Below are positions 58,501 to 64,000 of a stretch of 64,000 nucleotides of DNA, in pieces. A model generated the notes under the pieces. That model worked only from the letters and a program-made list of their open reading frames with translations. It made no database searches and was not told the DNA's origin. The stretch covers positions 160,433,869-160,497,868 of the forward strand of contig NC_084463.1 of the NCBI RefSeq assembly GCF_027409185.1, read 5' to 3'. Position numbers and translations under genes: made by a program. The stretch's first letter is position 1; each line of letters opens with the position of its first letter. Source of the stretch: Cynocephalus volans (taxonomy: Eukaryota > Chordata > Mammalia > Dermoptera > Cynocephalidae).

Positions 58501-61031
58501 TTCCCCATTGGAAACTCTTCTACACTAGCTCCTGTGTCCTTTAATATACCTCCTTTTTCCTCTATTTCTATTTTTTAGCATTGCCTTAATTTCAGCACCG
58601 AAGTGGTGCTGGTAAGGAAAACCAAACACATGCCAAGGACTGGACCCAGAGGAGAGGGTGGTTGGAAAGGGATGTGGAGCAAGGAGTCTGAGCTCCAAGG
58701 CCAAAGTCAGAGACTTAGGAGGCTAGGAGGGGGTGTTGTGGAAAGTCAAGGTATTTAACTCCCTGAGGAGTCCTGTGTCATCCAGAACAGTGAACCATGG
58801 GGTGAAATGGACCATTCTGCTGCCTCTCCCAGGTTCTCCAACTCCCTGGCTTACTACGGCCTGGCCATGGACCTGCAGAAGTTTGGACTCAGCATATACC
58901 TGGTGCAGGCTCTGTTTGGTATCATTGACATCCCGGCCATGCTGGTGGCCACTACTACCATGATTTATGTGGGCCGCCGGGCCACCGTGGCCTCCTTCCT
59001 CATCCTGGCCGGGCTCATGGTGATTGCCAATATGTTTGTCCCTGAAGGTGAGTCATCTGCTTCTGTCCTTACCGCCCACCAAGACGCACAGATACAGGGT
59101 TCCCAAGAGAAGCAGGAGCCTCCGGGGTCTGCTGGGCAACATTCCACAATGGAACAAGGAGAGGGGTCTTTTTCTGGATCTGGAAAGAAAGTGACTCAGT
59201 TGGCAGAGTTTTTATTAAGCATTTAGGGCCTAGTGTCAGTGTGGGGTGGAAGAGCTACACAGGACATGAGTCTTTGTCCTCAGAACATTTGCGGTCCTGT
59301 CAGGAAGATTAGACAAATGTACACAGAACAGCTGGACAGCCGAAGTGCTAACTGGTGTGGGGCCAGCAGTGTGTGGGGCCACATGGAGTTGGGCAGGCAG
59401 AAAGTCCACAGTTAGGATTCGAACCTCAGCCGGGCTGGCCCTGGAACAATGGTTTGCAAACCCTCAGGATTTTAAAAACTGCCCAGTGATTCTAACAAGA
59501 AGCCAGGGTTCGATATCAGTGACCTAGAGCATGTGCTAAACCATGTGCCCAGGTATGACTCTGGCTTTGCCACCATGGCCGGGCAGGTTGTCTAACTTCT
59601 CTGTGCTTCAGTTCCTCCCAGTAAAATGGATAGATGTTATTACTGGTATTTTGACATATTTTCTTCCAACCTTTTTCCTGTTAATAGATTTTGTATTTGA
59701 CATAATCAAGATCATATTTTATATGTGTGCATATACAATAATGTAAACAGAATTATATACACCTATGTATATATGCACATGTGCACATATATCTAATTTA
59801 TATTTTCTGTGGTAGTACAAATGTTTCATGGCCCTGATTTTTTATTACTATATAATATTTCATCTAGATTGGTGTTTCTGAACTCTGGCTGCACATTAGA
59901 ATCTCTTGGGAACCTTTAAAAAAATACCCAAACTTGAGCCCATCCCCATATGGACTAGGGCACAGGTATGGGTGTTTTATAAAATCTCCCCACCTGATTG
60001 CAGTGTGCAGCCAGGGCCACCAATCTGAGGAGGTGCCATAATTTCCTTGACCACTGCCCCCAGAGGGACATTTGCATTGTGGTTCTGCTGTTTATCAACA
60101 ACAGCAGGACAAGCATATGATAATGATGGTAACAGCATGCACTTCATGAGCACTAAGCACTGTACACTCATGACATCGTGTCCAACTTATGACAATCCCG
60201 TGAAGCAGGTGCTGGAATTTTCCTCATTTTACAGATGAGGACAGGGAGGCTCAGAGAAGGTAAGTAACAGTGGCCAAGGTCCCCCAGCTGGGTCAGAGCT
60301 GAGATCTGAACCATGCCTGACTCCGGACCTTGAATGGCCTCCCCAGCAGGACTTGGTGACAGATGCAGATGAGGGAGGAAGAAGGCAGAAGTCAGAGAAG
60401 GGCAGTTTGGGGACTCTTGGATCCCAGCAGGAACATGAGGTGGTGGAAATCCCGGTTCTCTTCTTCGGATTGTGCGCCCCCAGCCCCCCAGCCCCACCCC
60501 GGCTCTGCCTCCCGTCCCCCCCCAGCCCCCCACAGCGCTGCCTCCCCCCGCCCTGTCTAGACATGCAGACCCTGCGCACGGCCCAGGCGGCGTTGGGCAA
60601 GGGCTGCCTGGCCAGCTCCTTCATCTGCGTGTACCTGTTCACCGGGGAGCTGTACCCCACAGAGATCAGGTGGGCACCAGGGGGTGGGGGGCGCTCCAGG
60701 TGGAGACCGGCTGGGCTTCCCCTTCCATCCTTTCTGCTCTGCCCACTGACACCTGGGGCCCCGCACTCCTGACTCCTGGGGGGTCCAGGCCACCTCGCGG
60801 ACCGGTCCACACCCCTCCCACAGGCAGATGGGGATGGGCTTGGCCTCGGTCAGCGCCCGCCTCGGGGGCCTGGCGGCGCCCCTGGTCACCACGCTCGGGG
60901 AGTTCAGCACCGTCCTGCCACCTGTGGGCTTCGGGGCCACCTCCATTCTGGCCGGGCTGGCCGTCTGCTTCCTGGCCGAGACCCGCGATGCACCCCTGGT
61001 GGAGACAATCGCGGCGATGGAGAGGAGGTGA
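49528..61031 (+). CDS. SLC22A20: Organic anion transporter 6, 9 exons, at least 524 aa
   Basis: SLC22 family carrier (MFS, 12 membrane spans). Mouse Oat6 is known from olfactory mucosa and moves small organic anions. Exons: 49528-49902, 49975-50078, 51531-51685, 52095-52263, 52850-52973, 53789-53904, 58833-59047, 60561-60669, 60824-61027 (or on to the stop at 61029-61031). All borders are GT-AG and the frame is open throughout. Start MAFTDLLDALGGVGRFQLVY is typical of the family. The large first outer loop carries N-glycosylation sites at N39, N54, N61 and N96. MFS motif GSLADRLGRKAPL (about 153-165), WWLPESSRWLLLHGK, and GELYPTEIRQMGMG near the end. The last exon reads ...AAMERR then TGA, or splices at gtgagg to a tail exon I could not find; mouse Oat6 is about 30 residues longer. 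The human copy is classed as a pseudogene; this one looks intact. Confidence 0.9.
50140..51500. other. SLC22A20 intron 2
   Basis: Old AT-rich repeat-like sequence at 50140-50540 (unnamed), a (GAAT)n run at 50882-50903 at the end of an L2/MIR-like piece, and GC-rich unique sequence after that. No exon seen. Confidence 0.5.
51767..51807 (-). repeat. tRNA-Ile-type SINE stub, 41 nt
   Basis: Only the 3' part ('ggtggctggtgggtgcaggg') is present. It is bounded by a 17-bp duplication with one mismatch, cactggacatctttctt / cattggacatctttctt. Confidence 0.75.
52440..52640 (-). repeat. MIR SINE remnant
   Basis: 'cataagaggcaaactgaggc' and 'ttcaaggccacacagctgag' in antisense order. Confidence 0.7.
53380..53545 (-). 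repeat. MIR SINE remnant
   Basis: 'gcatttattgagccccgtgt' and 'ccgatgaggataccgaagtc' in antisense order. Confidence 0.65.
54120..54270 (+). mobile_element. MER5-like DNA transposon scrap
   Basis: 'cagtgggtctcaactgg' and 'ggaatcacccaagcagcttt' resemble hAT-Charlie MER5 elements. Diverged. Confidence 0.45.
54600..54790 (+). repeat. MIR SINE remnant
   Basis: 'agcctcccattgcctcagtt' then 'gtcctcatgagaattaaaag' in sense order. Confidence 0.65.
54795..55610. other. Part of SLC22A20 intron 6 without recognised features
   Basis: Unique-looking sequence. Open frames on the minus strand (about 55008-55322) have no family resemblance. Confidence 0.4.
55615..55855 (+). repeat. MIR SINE, nearly complete
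   Basis: 'tagttaaggagtaggactct', 'ccacttactggctgtgtgat' and 'tagtacctaccacataggg' in order. Confidence 0.85.
55909..56003 (+). repeat. tRNA-Ile-type SINE, single-unit form of the dimer type
   Basis: The 5' part resembles the left unit of the dimer ('ctcgtggctcacttgggaga'); the 3' part is that of the right unit ('ttaccggtcatctttt'). Perfect 14-bp target duplication aaaagtgaatgttc (55895-55908, 56004-56017). Confidence 0.85.
56570..56960 (-). mobile_element. MaLR (MLT1-like) LTR, old
   Basis: 'gctacataacaaattactgt', 'ggctgggttctctgctcagg' and 'ccttgcagctgtaggattga' follow the antisense MLT1 pattern. Diverged fossil. Confidence 0.6.
57400..58600 (-). mobile_element. L1M fragment, split by an LTR
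   Basis: 'cagttttgaagagtattggt' and 'gtctaccaggtttctccact' before the LTR, and 'aaattgttccagctttcccc' after it, belong to one antisense old L1. AT-rich (TTTA)n sequence precedes it near 57290. Confidence 0.7.
57697..58253 (-). mobile_element. Solo LTR, family A, copy 2
   Basis: 557 bp. On the + strand it starts TGTTGCTTTGCC and ends ACTATACA, with the perfect 6-bp duplication taaagt (57691-57696, 58254-58259). Reverse complement of the LTR at 1173-1751 along its length, including the polyadenylation word. Fossil solo LTR in an L1. Confidence 0.85.
59866..60033. mobile_element. MER5A-like hAT DNA transposon
   Basis: A palindromic non-autonomous element. 'tctggctgcacattagaatc' near one end and 'gattgcagtgtgcagcc' near the other form an inverted pair. 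Confidence 0.65.
60120..60330 (-). repeat. MIR SINE remnant
   Basis: 'cattttacagatgaggacag' and 'agctgagatctgaaccatgc' in antisense order. Confidence 0.8.
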
Positions 61032-61207
61032 GGGGTCCTGGCACGGTGGGCTGCGGCGGCCACAGGCTGAGGGTTAACTGGGATCCACTGGGGGCGAACA
61101 GGACCTTCTGCCATGGCTGGGCCCGCCAGGGCTGCCCTGGAAAGATCTATCTACACTGGCTCAGCTCCCAGCAGGAGCAGACCCGATAACGAACGTGGAA
61201 GAGGAAG

Positions 61208-61213
61208 AATAAA
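61208..61213 (+). terminator. SLC22A20: Possible SLC22A20 polyadenylation signal
   Basis: AATAAA 177 nt after the TGA that follows MERR. It would suit a transcript ending without a tenth exon. Confidence 0.4.
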
Positions 61214-61780
61214 CCATAGACCAGGAAACATGAAAACGAGGGATGGAAGCAGGCCTGGCAGGGAAGTGGGGAGCGGAGAGGGGCCTGCAGTTTGAAGCAA
61301 TGACAGGCCTACGGGGTTGTCACACAGGGCTACGAATTTGGCTCTGAGCTTCCAGGCAGCAGAAAGGGAGACCCGTGAATGACTTAGTTCTCCTTGACCA
61401 GAGGTGAAGGAACAACAGTTCCTCAGGGAAAGTGAGGCTTTTTTTTTAGCAATCATCACTAGGAAAAATTTCTCTGGTGGGTCTCCTTAGAGAGGTCACT
61501 GAGGAAGGTGACAGCAATGTCCTGGACAATGTTTCTGAAATAAACACCCAAGGGGATTTGGTCTGGCTGCTTCTCACAGCACTTCTCAGCAGCAGTGGGC
61601 TCAGTGAAGACCCTCAGTTTTGGGGACTGGGGACAGGAAGGCCCTAAGTGTGCAGCCTTCTCTAAGAGTCCAGCTTGAGACCAAAGTTGGACTCATCTGT
61701 ACCCAGAGGCCTGTGTGGGTGGTCTGTGTTCGCCACCCTTAAATAATCGCCCCTAGACATCCCGTCTCTAACCTGAACCA
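61214..61780. other. Intergenic sequence after SLC22A20
   Basis: No gene recognised. Confidence 0.4.
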
Positions 61781-62245
61781 TGGCCAGAGGGCTGGGCTGC
61801 GCATGGGTCAAGGATATATCCTTTGGCGAGTTCTGTCAGTTCTGCCTCCAAAATATGTTTTGAGTCTGTCCATCTCTCTAAAACCCTGTGGCCATTGCCC
61901 TGCTGCAAACCACCATCATCCTGGACAACCACAAGAGCCTCATCTCTTCCCCTGTCCCATTCCACTCTATTGTCTGCCCAGCAGCTAGTGTGGCAGGCTC
62001 ATGACACAAATAGGGTCATGTCACTGCCCTCCCCTCCTGACAACCCTTCAATGGCTTCCTTTTGCATGGAGGATAAAATTTGAAATCTTTCAAGGCCCTC
62101 GTGATCTGGCCCCCACACACCTCACCACAGTCAGCCTGGCGACCACCTAGGCTATTCCCTCTGTCTAGAATGCTCTTCCCTTTGCTTATACCTGTTTGAC
62201 TCCTCCTCATCCCCCAGGTATAGGTCTAGGTGTCCCAGGTGCTGA
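61780..62245 (+). mobile_element. L2 LINE fragment
   Basis: 'aaccaccatcatcctggaca', 'gggtcatgtcactgccctcc' and 'caaggccctcgtgatctggc' are L2 blocks in sense order. Confidence 0.75.
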
Positions 62246-63160
62246 GTAAATAGTTGTCGATAACCCAATGCAGAGCCTGGTTTGCACATTCTCTGAGATA
62301 TTGCCTGAGGGACCCGAGTACACGGAAAAACAGTTGGAGAAATGCCCTCCCAGCTATTACTGACAGAGCCACCAAGTTGGTTCCGGCCTTGGTGGTTTTC
62401 AGTGGCTTCCCTCTGCACGGTTATCAGGCTTTGACTCCCCTCCACATCAGGCCATCCCCTGCACGGACATTCTCTTCATCCCACTAGGGCCCTGACACCC
62501 CAGGCCAGGCCACCCCCATATGGGGCCACCCTCCCCACCCTGCCCCAGCGCTGACACTGTGCTTGGCCACACCTCCACAGCTGGACACCCCCTCACCTGC
62601 TCGAGCTCTGACTCCCCTTACCAGGCCACTCACTGTGTGGACACCCTGCTGCCCCCTCCACGTGGACATCTGCTCTGCACCATGTACTAGCTCTAGGATT
62701 GAATTATTCAGGAAGAGAAGGGAAGAAGAAAAGCTTTTCATGTAGTTTTGATGACACAGGCTGTCATCCCCATAAACAGATGAAGTACAATCCCCTGACC
62801 TCCCCTGTCCCCCAGCTTCCTGCCCCTCTAGATCCTTTTCACAGATTTCCCCTTGGGATTAGAATGCTTGGAACAGACGTAAAGGTAGACTAGCCATGCC
62901 CAAAGCCTATTCGCAGCTTATGTAAACTTTTGCACAAGAAATTTAAATTTGCAGTTTATTAAAGAAAAAAAAAAACCCAGGCATGGTGCTTATCTAGCAA
63001 GCAGCACAAACAAACAGGCCAGTGTCTTGTGTAGACACCAGCAGGAGCAGGTCCAGATGGAGCCATGCCCTGAGGGCCATTAGTGACCATTGGCTGGGAA
63101 GGCTTGGAGAGTCCTGGAGGCCAAGGATTTTACCTGGTGTTTGATTTAGGCTTTTAGAAA
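62246..63160. other. Intergenic sequence without recognised features
   Basis: C-rich sequence with loosely repeated 'ggacaccc'-type words (62450-62660), then unique sequence. No gene seen. Confidence 0.4.
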
Positions 63161-63300
63161 TCTAATTCATTTATTCAGTTATTATTCATTGAGTTCCTAC
63201 TATGTGCCAGACACAGCACTAAGTGTGTGCTGTAGAGTAAATAGAATAGAGGTGATCTGGGCCCTCTTGGAGCTTATAGAGTAAGGGAGACACCTAGAGA
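63160..63300. repeat. Ancient L2/MIR-class fragment
   Basis: 'attgagttcctactatgtgc' and 'cagacacagcactaag' are a well-known ancient repeat word set. Confidence 0.6.
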
Positions 63301-63345
63301 AGAACTGTATACAAATAAATGTAGAATTAAGAGAGAATATGTGGG

Positions 63346-63517
63346 AGGCCGGCCTGTGGCTCACTCGGGAGAGTGTGGTGCTGAGGACACCAAGGCCACA
63401 GGTTCGGATCCCATATAGGGATGGCCGGTGGCTCACTTGGGAGAGCATGGTGCTGACAACACCAAGTCAAGGGTTAAGATCCCCTTACTAGTCATCTTTT
63501 AAAAAGAAACAAAAGAG
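63346..63517 (+). repeat. tRNA-Ile-type SINE dimer
   Basis: Complete dimer, A-rich tail, perfect 16-bp target duplication agagagaatatgtggg (63330-63345, 63518-63533). Confidence 0.92.
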
Positions 63518-63533
63518 AGAGAGAATATGTGGG

Positions 63534-64000
63534 CGGTTGCGGAAGCTTCTAGACTTAGCCTAGAGTTAAATGAGGGGGCAGAGGAGTTAGCCAGGCTGAG
63601 AAGGGAAGGAGCGTGTCCCTTGAGGTCCCTGAGAACTGGGAGGAGCCATGTGGCAGTCAGACGTGAACTTGCAAGATGGGGCTGAGGGTTGGGCAGGGGC
63701 AGCCTTAGAGACCACGCTGAGAATTTAAGCTTTTATTTTAACTCAATGGAAAAAGCACTGCAGGGCTTGGAGGAAGGGATTGACGTGGTCTGACAACATT
63801 TTTGAAAGATCTTTCTGTCTCCTTAGCATTATTAAATCTCAGGTTCAGTGGGGTCTCAGCCTAAGATCTAGGCATTTAAGGCAGTTGCTTTAGGACAGTG
63901 TTTCTCAACCTCTTTACATCACCACCCCTCTAAAAGCCTTTTCAGACTTTTGTTTTCTTTTCCTAATCACACCCCTCCCACCCCCACCTCAATAGAATTT
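63534..64000. other. Intergenic sequence to the window end
   Basis: 63715-63830 resembles an ancient mammal-wide repeat ('aagcactgcagggcttggag'), and the last 110 nt start like a MER5-type end ('gtgtttctcaacctc'). No gene seen. Confidence 0.35.

Noticed and set aside
61029-61140. A tail exon of SLC22A20 starting at the cacag near 61063
   Set aside because: The intron would be only about 35 nt, too short for splicing, and the encoded tail does not resemble the family.

Overview
The window is nuclear DNA from a placental mammal. It carries three multi-exon genes, all on the + strand: SPDYC (about 12.18-14.80 kb), CAPN1 (about 22.6-48.04 kb) and SLC22A20/OAT6 (49.53-61.03 kb). This order matches the known 11q13-type synteny SPDYC-CAPN1-SLC22A20. 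Splicing was traced by hand from exon to exon. The models give 274 aa for SPDYC, 714 aa for CAPN1 (the usual calpain-1 length, with C115/H272/N296 in register) and at least 524 aa for SLC22A20. All three models are open throughout.

The species can be guessed from the young repeats. More than 30 copies of a tRNA-Ile-like SINE are scattered through the window, as about 80-nt monomers and about 155-nt dimers. They have no tRNA-unrelated body, end directly in an A-rich tail, and many have good target-site duplications. This architecture is that of the CYN SINEs described from colugos (Dermoptera). No Alu, B1/B2, carnivore, ruminant or equine SINE was recognised. A colugo such as Galeopterus is therefore the best guess; this is inference.

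Layout: 1-12 kb is a gene-free mosaic of L1, MaLR LTRs, one LTR of a second family and SINEs. 12.0-14.8 kb holds SPDYC with a tandemly duplicated proximal promoter. 14.8-21.5 kb is L1/LTR/SINE-rich. 21.57-22.64 kb is the CpG-island promoter of CAPN1. 22.6-48.04 kb is CAPN1, whose 12.5-kb intron 10 contains a nearly full-length old L1. 48-49.5 kb is a short intergenic stretch. 49.5-61.2 kb is SLC22A20. 61.2-64 kb is intergenic with L2, MIR-like and SINE sequence.

The genes are neighbours, not a functional unit: a CDK activator of the Speedy/RINGO family, a cytosolic Ca2+-dependent cysteine protease, and a plasma-membrane organic-anion transporter.

Points most worth a second look: a U12-type (minor spliceosome) intron in the EF-hand region of CAPN1; an open SLC22A20 where the human copy is classed as a pseudogene; a duplicated SPDYC promoter box in which only one copy keeps its CCAAT motif; a CCAAT/GC-box cluster inside CAPN1 intron 4; three very short introns that can be read through in frame; and several unusual retrotransposition products (a poly(A)-only insert, SINE stubs, a hybrid monomer, a mini-L1).
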